Part shown: in pieces, positions 31,511-39,873 of the stretch
How the letters are laid out: each line of letters begins with the position of its first letter
Position numbering within the stretch: position 1 is the first letter of the stretch
Source of the DNA: Enterocola sp045611845
Lineage (GTDB): Bacteria > Bacteroidota > Bacteroidia > Bacteroidales > Paludibacteraceae
Direction: 5' to 3'
Length of the DNA stretch: 64,000 bases
Assembly (NCBI GenBank): GCA_045611845.1
Contig: JAZKXZ010000020.1
Span: 57,120 to 121,119, forward strand
Made by a program: the position numbers and the translations under genes
Notes under the pieces: model-generated
Databases searched by the model: none
Seen by the model: the letters and a program-made list of their open reading frames with translations, nothing else
Told to the model about the DNA's origin: nothing

Positions 31511-32721
31511 GGCACAAAATGTTTTGGTTCTTCGGCAGGATATTTTAGTATCTTACCATCTTTGTCTAACGAAATATACATAGGTGCAGTTTTTATCTGC
31601 AACTGAGTTATAAATTGAGGATTATCTACAATACTAAATACAAAGTCTTTATTGATTTTTGCCGCTTGTTTTAGGCTTTGAGATTTATCTTCGTCTGCAA
31701 ATATAAGCAAGAATAAACACTTTTCAGCATACTTTTCTTGCATTTTTTTGAAATACTGAATATCAGACAAACTTTCTCTAAGTGAGGAATTTGCCACAAT
31801 AATATAAACTTTGTTGTAATAAAGTTCACTCCAAGGGAATGTAACTCCGTTTAGGTTTGTAACATCGCCTAATATAGGCTTGTAGCCAACAGTAACCTCA
31901 TCTTTTCTTAGCGCAGAAACTATCTCCCTCACTTTGTCGGTTTTTACAGTATCCATATAGTTTCTTGGCAGATTCTCGAGCAATACTTGATGCAGAAGCG
32001 AAAGGTCATAAAGTTCGGCATTCTCCTTTAGATAATCCGACATATTAAAGCCAGTAAAGATAGCTTCAAATGCTTCCCAAAACGCAGGCTGATCGTATTT
32101 AACCTTGTATGGAAGAAAGAAATTTTTAATCGCTAATTTTGGAGCCTGTGGAGAATACAAATTCACTAGCAATGCATATCTATAGTGTTTATACTCAGAG
32201 AAAAATTTATCGTCTGATGGAAATTTTTCATCTAAAGTATTCATTGCTGCATCTATCTTTTCTGTGGTTACGATATTTTGAGTAATATCCACCCAAACAG
32301 AGTCGAAAGCATCTTCAAAGTCGGCAATTTTTCTATTAATATCGTCGGCAGGTAGATTGTTGAAACTAAGAAGAATAGTTTGAGGTTTAAAATATGGATT
32401 GAGTTTATCCTTTCTAGATATTTCCTTTCTATAAGGCAAGTTTATGCTATAATTTTGCCCCTTGGCAATGTAGATGATGCCTGTGTAGTAGCCTAAATCT
32501 AGTTGTGCTTGAATTGTTTGGTTTGCATTTACCTGCAAGGTAAAACTACCATCTTCTGCCACTTTACAAGAGTCTAAGATTTCTTTTGTTGCACCCCAAC
32601 CATCGTGTGTGGTAGATAAAACCAGTGTTTTACCCACATAACTTGGTGCTATGCCCGAAATTTGAGAAGCAAAAATCGAAAGTGATGCAAATAAATATGT
32701 TATAACAAGCAATTTTCTCAT
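31507..32721 (-). CDS. Exported thioredoxin-fold-like protein without CXXC
   Basis: A 404-residue protein with a signal peptide (MRKLLVITYLFASLSIFAS). An N-terminal beta-rich domain resembles DUF4369 of Bacteroidetes TlpA-like proteins (AEDGSFTLQVNANQTIQAQLDL...IYIAKGQNYSINLP). After a helical middle, the last 130 residues look like a thioredoxin/AhpC fold (LYYNKVYIIVANSSLRESLSDIQYFKKMQEKY...CLFLLIFADE...TAPMYISLDKDGKIL). The position of the redox CXXC is occupied by NSSL, so thiol oxidoreductase activity is unlikely. It is coupled to uvrA upstream and pssA downstream by 4-bp overlaps. Function unknown. Confidence 0.68.
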   Translation of the reverse strand: MRKLLVITYLFASLSIFASQISGIAPSYVGKTLVLSTTHDGWGATKEILDSCKVAEDGSFTLQVNANQTIQAQLDLGYYTGIIYIAKGQNYSINLPYRKEISRKDKLNPYFKPQTILLSFNNLPADDINRKIADFEDAFDSVWVDITQNIVTTEKIDAAMNTLDEKFPSDDKFFSEYKHYRYALLVNLYSPQAPKLAIKNFFLPYKVKYDQPAFWEAFEAIFTGFNMSDYLKENAELYDLSLLHQVLLENLPRNYMDTVKTDKVREIVSALRKDEVTVGYKPILGDVTNLNGVTFPWSELYYNKVYIIVANSSLRESLSDIQYFKKMQEKYAEKCLFLLIFADEDKSQSLKQAAKINKDFVFSIVDNPQFITQLQIKTAPMYISLDKDGKILKYPAEEPKHFVP

Positions 32722-35516
32722 AAAAATGGTGCTGTAATGCCTATGTTCTTTTCCTTAATTTCTTCTGGAGTGCCGGTGGCAACTACTGTACCCCCTTCTC
32801 TACCCCCTTCTGGTCCCATATCTATAATGTAATCGGCATTTTTAATTACATCTAGATTATGTTCTATCACTATTAGACTATTACCTCTATCTACTAGTTT
32901 ATTTAGAACACCTAAGAGTACTTTAATATCTTCAAAATGCAATCCTGTAGTTGGTTCATCGAGGATATAAAGGGTTTTGCCTGTATCTTTTTTTGCAAGT
33001 TCTGTGGCTAGTTTTACACGTTGGTTTTCTCCACCAGAAAGTGTGGTAGAAGACTGACCAAGCTTAATGTAACCCAAACCTACATCTTGCAGAGTTTTAA
33101 GTTTTGGTAGCAGTTTTGGCACATTTTCAAAAAACTCAACTGCCTGATTAATAGTCATATCTAGCACATCTGCAATAGATTTTCCTTTAAACTTCACTTG
33201 TAGGGTTTCTCTGTTGTAACGCTTGCCGTGACAGTCTTTGCATGGCACATAAACGTCGGACATAAAGCCCATTTCAAGACGTTCAAATCCGTTACCTTGA
33301 CAAGTTTCGCAACGTCCACCTTTCACATTGAAAGAGAAACGACCAGCCTTGTATGCACGTGCTTTACTTTCTGGAAGTGCCACAAAAAGGTTTCTAATAT
33401 CAGAGAAAATACCTGTGTAGGTGGCAGGGTTGGAACGTGGAGTTCTGCCTATAGGAGATTGGTCCACATCAATTACCTTGTCTATATTCTCTAGTCCTTC
33501 TATTGCCTTATAATCGAGAGGTTCTGCTAGCGAACGATAAAAATGTTTGCTAAGTATTGGATATAAAGTACCATTTACAAGAGAAGATTTTCCACTTCCT
33601 GACACACCTGTTACACAAACAAATTTACCTAATGGGAATTCTACAGTTACATCCTTCAAATTGTGTCCTGTGGCACCTATTAGTCTTATAGTTTTTCCAT
33701 TACCTGGGCGACGAACCTCTGGCACAGGAATTTGAAGTTTTTTATTTAAGTAACAAGCACTTAAGGTGTCTTTTTTAAGCATTTCATCTATAGTGCCTTG
33801 GAATACCACTTCTCCACCTAAGCGTCCTGCCTTTGGTCCCATATCCACGATATAGTCGGAAGAGCGCATCATATCTTCGTCGTGTTCTACCACCACCACG
33901 GTATTGCCCATATCTCTTAGTTTTTTAAGAGATTCTATAAGTTTTACATTGTCGCGAGGGTGAAGACCAATACTTGGTTCGTCTAGAATATAAAGCACGT
34001 TTATAAGTTGTGAACCTATCTGTGTGGCAAGTCTAATACGCTGACTTTCACCGCCAGAAAGACTATCCGATGGACGATTTAGTGATAAATAATGCAAGCC
34101 AACGTCCATTAGGAACGAAAGTCTCACTCTTATTTCTTTTACAATTTCTGTTGCGATTTTCTTTTGGGTGTCGGTGAGTTTCTCATCTACATTTTGGAAA
34201 AATGCGTAAAGGTCGCCTATATCCATAGAAGAAAGTTCTGCAATATTGTAGTCTCCTATTTTGTAATGAAGTGCTTCTATATTCAATCTAGTGCCTTTAC
34301 ACTCTGGGCAAACCACTGTTTTTGAGAAGTTTTCTGCCCAACGCTCAGAAGAAGCATCTGCCTCAGCCATTAGTTTGATATACTCCACAAGTCCGTCGAA
34401 TGTGCTAGCATAGTCACTAAGCCCAGACACTGTGCTTTTTGTAAGAAGATTGTCATCAGACCCATTCACTATTTTTTGAATAAGCTCTTCTGGCAAATCT
34501 TTTATCGGAGTTTTTAAATCGCAATCGTACAACGCACACAAAGCCTCAAGTTGCATAAACACGCTCACAGCTTTGTACTTTCCAAGTGGTTCAATACCAC
34601 CATCTGCTATGCTAAGGTCTTTGTTTGGAAATAATTTATCGTTGTCTATCTGGCTTACATAGCCTAAACCCATACAATGAGGACAATAACCTTTTGGCGA
34701 ATTGAAAGAAAAATTGTGTGGCGCAGGTTCTGAATAGGCAATTCCACTCTCTGGGCACATTAAATTTTTGCTAAAATAGCGGATTTCGGCACCATCCTTT
34801 TCTATCACGGCACAAAGCCCATTACCTTGCGACATTGCAATAGAAAGCGATTGAGAAAGTCGTTTTCTATTGTCTTCGTTCACCTCAAGACGGTCCACTA
34901 CAAGTTCCACATCGTGAATTTTGTATCTATCTAGCCTCATATCTGGCAAAACTTCTTGAAACTGGCCATCTATTCTTACTCTTAAGAAGCCTTTTTTGCG
35001 TAAGCTCTCAAAAAGTTCACGATAATGCCCTTTTCTTGCCCTCACTAGTGGAGCAAGAAGATAAATTTTCTTTTTGCCATATTCAGTGAAAAGAATATCT
35101 AAGATTTGGGCTTCGGTATATTTCACCATCGGTTTGCCAGTAACGTATGAATACGCTTGGCCTGCACGGGCAAATAAAAGACGTAGAAAGTCGTATATTT
35201 CTGTGGTAGTACCCACAGTAGAACGTGGATTTTTATTTGTAGTCTTTTGTTCTATTGCAATAACAGGGCTAAGACCACTAATTTCGTCCACTTCTGGACG
35301 CTCAATATTACCTAAAAAGTTTCGAGCATAGGCAGAAAAAGTTTCAATGTAGCGACGTTGGCCTTCGGCATAAAGGGTATCGAATGCCAATGAAGATTTT
35401 CCACTCCCACTAAGTCCTGTGATAACAGTGAGTTTGTTATGCGGAATCTTAACATCTACATTCTTTAAGTTATGTTCCCTTGCACCATATATTTCTATGT
35501 AGGTTTGCTCGCTCAT
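32718..35516 (-). CDS. uvrA: Excinuclease ABC subunit A
   Basis: The DNA damage sensor of nucleotide excision repair. At 932 residues it is normal for UvrA. Two ABC modules are visible: Walker A GLSGSGKSSLAFD and GVSGSGKSSLVNG, signatures SLSGGESQRIRLA and TLSGGENQRVKLA, and Walker B LYILDEPSIGLHPRDN and LYILDEPTTGLH. Zinc modules carry CPES...CPHCMGLG and CETCQGNGFE...PCKDCHGKRY. The gene is embedded in a compact series, overlapping rnpA by 1 bp and the thioredoxin-like gene by 4 bp. No LexA-type box was identified. Confidence 0.97.
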   Translation of the reverse strand: MSEQTYIEIYGAREHNLKNVDVKIPHNKLTVITGLSGSGKSSLAFDTLYAEGQRRYIETFSAYARNFLGNIERPEVDEISGLSPVIAIEQKTTNKNPRSTVGTTTEIYDFLRLLFARAGQAYSYVTGKPMVKYTEAQILDILFTEYGKKKIYLLAPLVRARKGHYRELFESLRKKGFLRVRIDGQFQEVLPDMRLDRYKIHDVELVVDRLEVNEDNRKRLSQSLSIAMSQGNGLCAVIEKDGAEIRYFSKNLMCPESGIAYSEPAPHNFSFNSPKGYCPHCMGLGYVSQIDNDKLFPNKDLSIADGGIEPLGKYKAVSVFMQLEALCALYDCDLKTPIKDLPEELIQKIVNGSDDNLLTKSTVSGLSDYASTFDGLVEYIKLMAEADASSERWAENFSKTVVCPECKGTRLNIEALHYKIGDYNIAELSSMDIGDLYAFFQNVDEKLTDTQKKIATEIVKEIRVRLSFLMDVGLHYLSLNRPSDSLSGGESQRIRLATQIGSQLINVLYILDEPSIGLHPRDNVKLIESLKKLRDMGNTVVVVEHDEDMMRSSDYIVDMGPKAGRLGGEVVFQGTIDEMLKKDTLSACYLNKKLQIPVPEVRRPGNGKTIRLIGATGHNLKDVTVEFPLGKFVCVTGVSGSGKSSLVNGTLYPILSKHFYRSLAEPLDYKAIEGLENIDKVIDVDQSPIGRTPRSNPATYTGIFSDIRNLFVALPESKARAYKAGRFSFNVKGGRCETCQGNGFERLEMGFMSDVYVPCKDCHGKRYNRETLQVKFKGKSIADVLDMTINQAVEFFENVPKLLPKLKTLQDVGLGYIKLGQSSTTLSGGENQRVKLATELAKKDTGKTLYILDEPTTGLHFEDIKVLLGVLNKLVDRGNSLIVIEHNLDVIKNADYIIDMGPEGGREGGTVVATGTPEEIKEKNIGITAPFL

Positions 35517-35863
35517 TATTGCCCTGCTATTTTATCTAATGCCTTAACTACAGAAGCTTCCAAAGTGGAAAAATCTGCGATTTCATCGGAAGAATATATA
35601 AATGCTATATCGTATTTAAGTTCTCGTTTGTTTAGTCTGTATGCCTCTCTAAGTCTGCGTTTGAGAAGGTTTCTATCTACAGCGTGTTTAAAGTATCTTT
35701 TAGGTACAATTACCATAATTCTAGTAGGCAGACCATCTTCTTTTTGAGCCTTATACACCACCCTAAGAGGGTGTACGTAAACACTCTTTTTCTTGCCTGC
35801 AAATAGGTTTTCTGTATCTGCTGTACCGTGAAGTCTTTCTATTTTTGGTAGGTTGTTTGACAT
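35516..35863 (-). CDS. rnpA: Ribonuclease P protein component
   Basis: The protein subunit of RNase P for tRNA 5' maturation, 115 residues from the ATG at 35863. An in-frame TTG seven codons upstream (35884) lies inside a terminator hairpin and is rejected. The signature RNR-type helix is clear: KRYFKHAVDRNLLKRRLREAYRLNK. The protein opens with LPKIERLHG. The T-tract of the hemD terminator ends 7 bp before the ATG, so the gene has no conventional promoter space. It overlaps uvrA by 1 bp. The usual downstream yidD is absent. Confidence 0.94.
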   Translation of the reverse strand: MSNNLPKIERLHGTADTENLFAGKKKSVYVHPLRVVYKAQKEDGLPTRIMVIVPKRYFKHAVDRNLLKRRLREAYRLNKRELKYDIAFIYSSDEIADFSTLEASVVKALDKIAGQ

Positions 35864-35870
35864 ATAGACA

Positions 35871-35904
35871 AAAAAATATCCCAAAAATACTGAATTTTTG
35901 GGAT
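35871..35904 (-). terminator. Terminator-like hairpin between hemD and rnpA
   Basis: ATCCCAAAAAT (35878-35888) pairs perfectly with ATTTTTGGGAT (35894-35904) around a 5-nt loop, followed on the minus strand by T6. It sits 22 bp after the hemD stop and immediately before the rnpA start, so it may act as an attenuator. A TATTTTTG promoter-like string lies within its 3' arm. Confidence 0.8.
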
Positions 35905-35926
35905 AAATATAGATTTTAGGTATAGA

Positions 35927-36697
35927 TTATTTTTTATTTACCTTGTTTTCTTTGAAGAACAAGTCGATTGCTGCTGTAATAGAAGGAGTTTGTGGGTTTG
36001 GAGCGCTTATATCTAATCTCCAACCTGCATCTTCTACTGCTTTAGCTGTTTTAGCACCAAGAGCTGCGATAACAACTTCACCTTGTTCGAAATCTGGATA
36101 ATTTTTCTTAAGTGAGTTGATACCTTCTGGTGAGAAGAAAGTTACCATATCGTATTCGAAAGGTTTTCCTTGTGCAATATCGCTACTTACTGTTTTATAA
36201 AAAGCAGCTCTAGCGCAAGTAATTTTGTTTTCTTCTAGTAGAGGAATAAGGGTATCTTTGTTTACATCTGATACTGCCACAAGATATTTTTCATCTGCGT
36301 GACGTTTGATTTGTGGAAGAAGCTCTTCTACTTTGTTAGTTTCTACAGCTGGGAAGAAAACTTTACGTTTACGATATTGAATATATTTTTGTAAATAAGA
36401 AGCTATTTTTTCTGACACACAGAAATATTTCATTGTATCAGGCACTGTATAACGCATTTCTTCGCATAGACGGAAGAAGTGGTCTATTGCAACGCGAGCG
36501 GTAAATACTATAGCTGTATAGTCTTTTACTTCTACTCTTTGAGCTCTAAATTCTTGTAATGATAGGCCTTCGACTTTAATTAATGGCTTGAATTCAATTT
36601 CTACGCCATATTTCTTTTCAATATCGAAGTATGGAGATTTATCTCCGGCAGGTTTTGGTTGTGAAACCAGTATTTTCTTTATTTTCAAGGCTTTCAA
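35927..36697 (-). CDS. hemD: Uroporphyrinogen-III synthase
   Basis: Cyclises hydroxymethylbilane to uroporphyrinogen III in haem synthesis. At 256 residues it is normal. Sequence identity across the HemD family is low, but the pattern is recognisable: ILVSQPKP at the start, YTAIVFTARVAIDHFF, VTFFSPEGINSLKK, and VIAALGAKTAKAVEDAGWRLDISAPNPQTPSITAAI at the end. The order DUF4271-hemD-rnpA is common in Bacteroidetes and supports the call. A consensus promoter inside the upstream DUF4271 gene probably drives it. Confidence 0.9.
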   Translation of the reverse strand: MKALKIKKILVSQPKPAGDKSPYFDIEKKYGVEIEFKPLIKVEGLSLQEFRAQRVEVKDYTAIVFTARVAIDHFFRLCEEMRYTVPDTMKYFCVSEKIASYLQKYIQYRKRKVFFPAVETNKVEELLPQIKRHADEKYLVAVSDVNKDTLIPLLEENKITCARAAFYKTVSSDIAQGKPFEYDMVTFFSPEGINSLKKNYPDFEQGEVVIAALGAKTAKAVEDAGWRLDISAPNPQTPSITAAIDLFFKENKVNKK

Positions 36698-36699
36698 TT

Positions 36700-37326
36700 T
36701 TAAGTTGTAAATATTACCATTTCACCTACTGCTTTGTATGCTACAAGCAAGGGTAAAATTTCGAGGGTGCAAAGATACAAAATAAAATGCAAAGTCAATT
36801 CAAACCTATTAAAAAAATATTTAAAAAGAAGGTAACAGTATGATAATGAAATGATCACATAAAAAATTATTGTTAATACATTCCATATTATATGAGTATT
36901 CTCTGGTGTAAATCTTAGCAAAACAAAGGTAATAAATGAGAAAATTCCACCTAAAGCAACCAATCTAACGTACTGATTCAGTATTGTATTGGCTTTTTTG
37001 CCATAAAAGCATGAAAAATACCCTCTCATAATTGTTAATTTTAACATTATGAATGCAGAGAACAGCCCATAGAAAATAAAAAACAACTCGTATGAAAATA
37101 TGTTTGGATGAGCAATCTGCAGGGATATTAAGGTATAACCCAATATCCCTATAGCTATGGTAAATATCTGAATAGCATGCTCTCTAAAGGTAAGTTTCTG
37201 ATACCTATAGTAATATCCAAAAGCATTAATAAGTTGTCTGAAGACAAAATTATCTTTTATCCTAAACAAATATGCTAGTGACACGCAGACCACTAGGAAG
37301 ATTGATATGATAGTTAGGTTGTTCAC
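36700..37326 (-). CDS. DUF4271 membrane protein
   Basis: A 208-residue integral membrane protein with about six or seven transmembrane helices. Family features include the FRQLINAFGYYYR and KLTIMRGYFSCFYG segments, and the C-terminal ILYLCTLEILPLLVAYK. DUF4271 is restricted to Bacteroidetes and has no known function; its regular position before hemD is notable. It is 3 bp after argB, and its last 80 bp contain a consensus promoter for hemD. Confidence 0.85.
   Translation of the reverse strand: MNNLTIISIFLVVCVSLAYLFRIKDNFVFRQLINAFGYYYRYQKLTFREHAIQIFTIAIGILGYTLISLQIAHPNIFSYELFFIFYGLFSAFIMLKLTIMRGYFSCFYGKKANTILNQYVRLVALGGIFSFITFVLLRFTPENTHIIWNVLTIIFYVIISLSYCYLLFKYFFNRFELTLHFILYLCTLEILPLLVAYKAVGEMVIFTT
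36769..36777 (-). promoter_or_regulatory. Internal promoter for hemD within the DUF4271 gene
   Basis: The minus strand shows TATCTTTGC with a TTG 18 bp upstream, inside the 3' end of the DUF4271 gene and about 70 bp before the hemD ATG. It is a better match to consensus than most spacers in the window. Confidence 0.6.
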
Positions 37327-37329
37327 CAG

Positions 37330-38100
37330 TTACAGTTGAATTGTGGTACCTGTGTTTTTGCCGATTTGTGATGCTTCGGTGATAACTACTTTGCTAACGC
37401 CTGCTTCTAGTGCACGGAAAGCGTTGTCAAGTTTTGGAATCATACCTCCGCTGATAATACCTTCTTCTTTGTATTTTTCGTAGATTTCTGGAGTAATTTC
37501 AGAAATTACACTATCATCATCGTCTGGATTGTAAAGCACACCTTTCTTTTCGAAGCAATAAACAAGGGTGGTGTCAAATTTTGCAGAAAGTGCTTTTGCT
37601 GTTTCGCTTGCAATAGTATCTGCATTTGTATTTAGAAGTCCGTGTTCTTTAGAGAAAGAAAGTGGAGCAAGCACTGGAACTATATCTTGATCTAGTAAAA
37701 GCGCAAGTTTGTCTGCATCTACCTTTTTCACATCACCTACAAAACCATAGTCGATAGTTTGCACTGGGCGTTTGTCACTTTGAATTACACAAAGGTCTGC
37801 ACCTGTAAGACCTAGGGCATTCATATCTCTTTTTTGAAGACCCACCACAATACCTTTGTTTACCAAACCGCCATAAACCATAGTTACTACTTCTAGAGTT
37901 TCTGCATCGGTGATACGTCTGCCGTCTACCATTTTGCTTTCGATGCCAAGTCTAGTAGCAATAGCAGTTGCTGAGCGTCCACCACCGTGTACTAAGATTT
38001 TTTTACCTTCTACTGTTGCGAAATCGTCTAACAATGTATTTAATGATTCTGGGGTTTCTACAATCTTGCCCCCTACTTTTATAATAGTTAGTTTTTCCAT
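37330..38100 (-). CDS. argB: Acetylglutamate (or succinylglutamate) kinase
   Basis: Phosphorylates the N-acylated glutamate gamma-carboxylate, the second step of arginine synthesis. A 256-residue amino-acid-kinase fold: IKVGGKIV at the N-terminus, LVHGGG in the phosphate loop, MVDGRRIT, and SGGMIPKLDNAFRA near the end. Established knowledge: several Bacteroidetes use N-succinyl rather than N-acetyl intermediates, so the acyl group is not certain. trmH precedes it by 4 bp and DUF4271 follows by 3 bp. The divergently placed M20 deacylase could serve the same pathway. Confidence 0.94.
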   Translation of the reverse strand: MEKLTIIKVGGKIVETPESLNTLLDDFATVEGKKILVHGGGRSATAIATRLGIESKMVDGRRITDAETLEVVTMVYGGLVNKGIVVGLQKRDMNALGLTGADLCVIQSDKRPVQTIDYGFVGDVKKVDADKLALLLDQDIVPVLAPLSFSKEHGLLNTNADTIASETAKALSAKFDTTLVYCFEKKGVLYNPDDDDSVISEITPEIYEKYKEEGIISGGMIPKLDNAFRALEAGVSKVVITEASQIGKNTGTTIQL

Positions 38101-38104
38101 AATC

Positions 38105-38638
38105 TTATTGTAATTTTAGTTGAGTAAATATATTCCAAATTGTAAGTGCTCCTGCCACAGAAACGTTAAGTGAATGCTTGGTGCCAAATTGTGGAATTTC
38201 CACGGTTTCATCGCATAAATCTACCACTTCCTGTTGCACACCTTTCACCTCGTTGCCAAGTATAATTGCGTATTTTTCTTGCTTGTTTAGAGTAAGTTTT
38301 TCTAGCGAAATACTATTTTCTGTCTGCTCCACAGCAAACACCTTATATCCTTCTGCGTGTAATCTGTTTGCCACCTCTTTGGTGTCTGCTACATACTCCC
38401 AACAAACACTATCTTCTGCACCCAATGCTGTTTTGTGTATTTCGGCATTTGGAGGAGTGGATGTAATGCCACAAAGATAGATTTTTTCTACGATGAAAGC
38501 GTCACTTGTTCTAAAAATAGACCCCACATTGTGTAGGCTTCTCACGTTGTCTAAAACCACCACTAGAGGAAGTTTTTCAGCCTGTTTAAACTCCTCCACA
38601 TTCAGTCTATTTAACTCTATTACAGATAATTTTCTCAT
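38105..38638 (-). CDS. SpoU/TrmH-family RNA 2'-O-methyltransferase
   Basis: A 177-residue SPOUT methyltransferase from the ATG at 38638. An upstream TTG (38659) lies in the promoter and is rejected. The three SpoU motifs are present: DNVRSLHNVGSIFRTSDAF, YAIILGNEVKGV, and VEIPQFGTKHSLNVSVAGAL. No extra N-terminal substrate-binding domain is present, so it is the minimal TrmH/TrmL-like form. The RNA target (tRNA or rRNA) is unknown. First gene of the long minus-strand series. Confidence 0.88.
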   Translation of the reverse strand: MRKLSVIELNRLNVEEFKQAEKLPLVVVLDNVRSLHNVGSIFRTSDAFIVEKIYLCGITSTPPNAEIHKTALGAEDSVCWEYVADTKEVANRLHAEGYKVFAVEQTENSISLEKLTLNKQEKYAIILGNEVKGVQQEVVDLCDETVEIPQFGTKHSLNVSVAGALTIWNIFTQLKLQ

Positions 38639-38656
38639 TTTATTAGAATCAATGCA

Positions 38657-38684
38657 CAAAAATAGTGTTTTTTTATTAAATTTG
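38657..38684. promoter_or_regulatory. Divergent promoters of the SpoU methyltransferase (-) and M20 deacylase (+)
   Basis: Minus strand TATTTTTG (38657-38664), 18 bp before the methyltransferase ATG. Plus strand TAAATTTG (38677-38684), 23 bp before the deacylase ATG. Only 12 bp separate the two -7 elements. Confidence 0.5.
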
Positions 38685-38707
38685 TAACCAAATACGCATT
38701 TTTTACA

Positions 38708-39763
38708 ATGACAGCAATCGAGGCATACAAACTACTTCAAAATCTGATAGAAATCCCTTCGTTAAGCAGGGAAGAAACTGCTGTAGCAGATTTTCTAGAA
38801 AAGTATTTGAAGGATATGAATCTAGAAATAACCAGAGTGGGCAACAATTTGTTCTCTATCTGCAAAGACTACTCTGAAGATAAATCAACCATACTTTTAA
38901 ACTCTCATATCGACACCGTAAAACCTTCGGCTCTATGGACAAAAGACCCTTTTAAAGCCACTGAAGAAGACGGTAAACTTTATGGACTTGGGTCTAACGA
39001 CGCAGGCGCTTCTGTGGTGTCGCTTATTAGCACATTTGTAAATCTTACAGCAAAACCTCAGCCATACAATCTTATCCTTGGCATTTCTTGTCAAGAAGAA
39101 GTATCGGGCAAAGAAGGTATGGAATTGCTTATTACTCAGCTACCAAAAATTGACTTTGCCATAGTTGGCGAGCCTACTCAAATGAAACTTGCCGTGGCAG
39201 AAAGAGGACTAATGGTGGTGGATTGCGAGGCTAAAGGCAAGTCTGGTCATGCTGCTAGAGAGGAAGGCATTAATGCCATTTATGAGGCACTTGACGACAT
39301 CAAGTGGTTTAAAGACTACAAATTTCCAAAGGTTTCACCAGTGTTAGGCCCTGTAAAAATGACCGTATCTATTATTCAAGCAGGCACTCAACACAACGTA
39401 GTTCCAGATAGTTGCAAGTTTACTGTGGATATTCGCCTAAACGAGTGCTACACTCACCAAGAAGTGTTTGACATAATTGGAGAGAACGTAAAAAGCGAAA
39501 TTAGCGCTCGCTCTATGAGACTAAAACCTTCATCTACCGATATGGAGCACCCATTTGTGAGGGCGTATTTGAGCACTGGCGGCGAAGTTTTTGGTTCTTC
39601 TACCCTATCAGACCAAGCGCTTCTTTCGATTCCATCGGTAAAAATTGGTCCTGGCGACTCTGCTCGCTCGCACACCGCCGACGAGTATATCCGCCTAGAA
39701 GAAATTGAAGGAGCGATAGAAATGTATACACAATTGTTGGATGGATTGGTGATTAGTGATTAG
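38708..39763 (+). CDS. M20 family deacylase, ArgE/DapE-like
   Basis: A 351-residue zinc aminoacylase/deacylase. Metal motifs: SHIDTVKP with the following LYGLGSNDAGAS, the CQEEVSG general-base/metal pair, and VGEPTQ. The dimerisation lid has GKSGHAARE. In Bacteroidetes a gene of this type beside arg genes usually removes the acyl group from N-acyl-ornithine or citrulline, so an argE-like role is likely but inferred. The stop codon lies within a micro-repeat tract; the C-terminal VISD and the tract share the GATTAGTGATTAG sequence. Confidence 0.88.
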   Translation: MTAIEAYKLLQNLIEIPSLSREETAVADFLEKYLKDMNLEITRVGNNLFSICKDYSEDKSTILLNSHIDTVKPSALWTKDPFKATEEDGKLYGLGSNDAGASVVSLISTFVNLTAKPQPYNLILGISCQEEVSGKEGMELLITQLPKIDFAIVGEPTQMKLAVAERGLMVVDCEAKGKSGHAAREEGINAIYEALDDIKWFKDYKFPKVSPVLGPVKMTVSIIQAGTQHNVVPDSCKFTVDIRLNECYTHQEVFDIIGENVKSEISARSMRLKPSSTDMEHPFVRAYLSTGGEVFGSSTLSDQALLSIPSVKIGPGDSARSHTADEYIRLEEIEGAIEMYTQLLDGLVISD

Positions 39764-39850
39764 TGAGGAGTTAGGAGTGAGGAGTGAGGAGTTAGGAATT
39801 AGGAGTGAGCAGCCAGCAATCATGAGGGCGTAGCCCGAATAATTAGGAGT
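39748..39850. repeat. Degenerate AGTGAGGAGTTAGGA micro-repeat tract
   Basis: Units of the form (TTAG/TGAG)GAG and ATTAGTGATTAG recur about ten times between 39748 and 39808, with another GGAGT at 39846. A GGGCGTAGCCC palindrome follows (39826-39836). A related GTGAGGAGTT occurs at 40529. Such tracts are seen between genes in several phyla; none is known to code. Confidence 0.7.
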
Positions 39851-39873
39851 AAAAAAAATAAACACATTACAAT

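Noticed and set aside
35864..35884. TTG start for rnpA
   Set aside because: It lies inside the terminator hairpin; ATG 35863 gives the conserved start.
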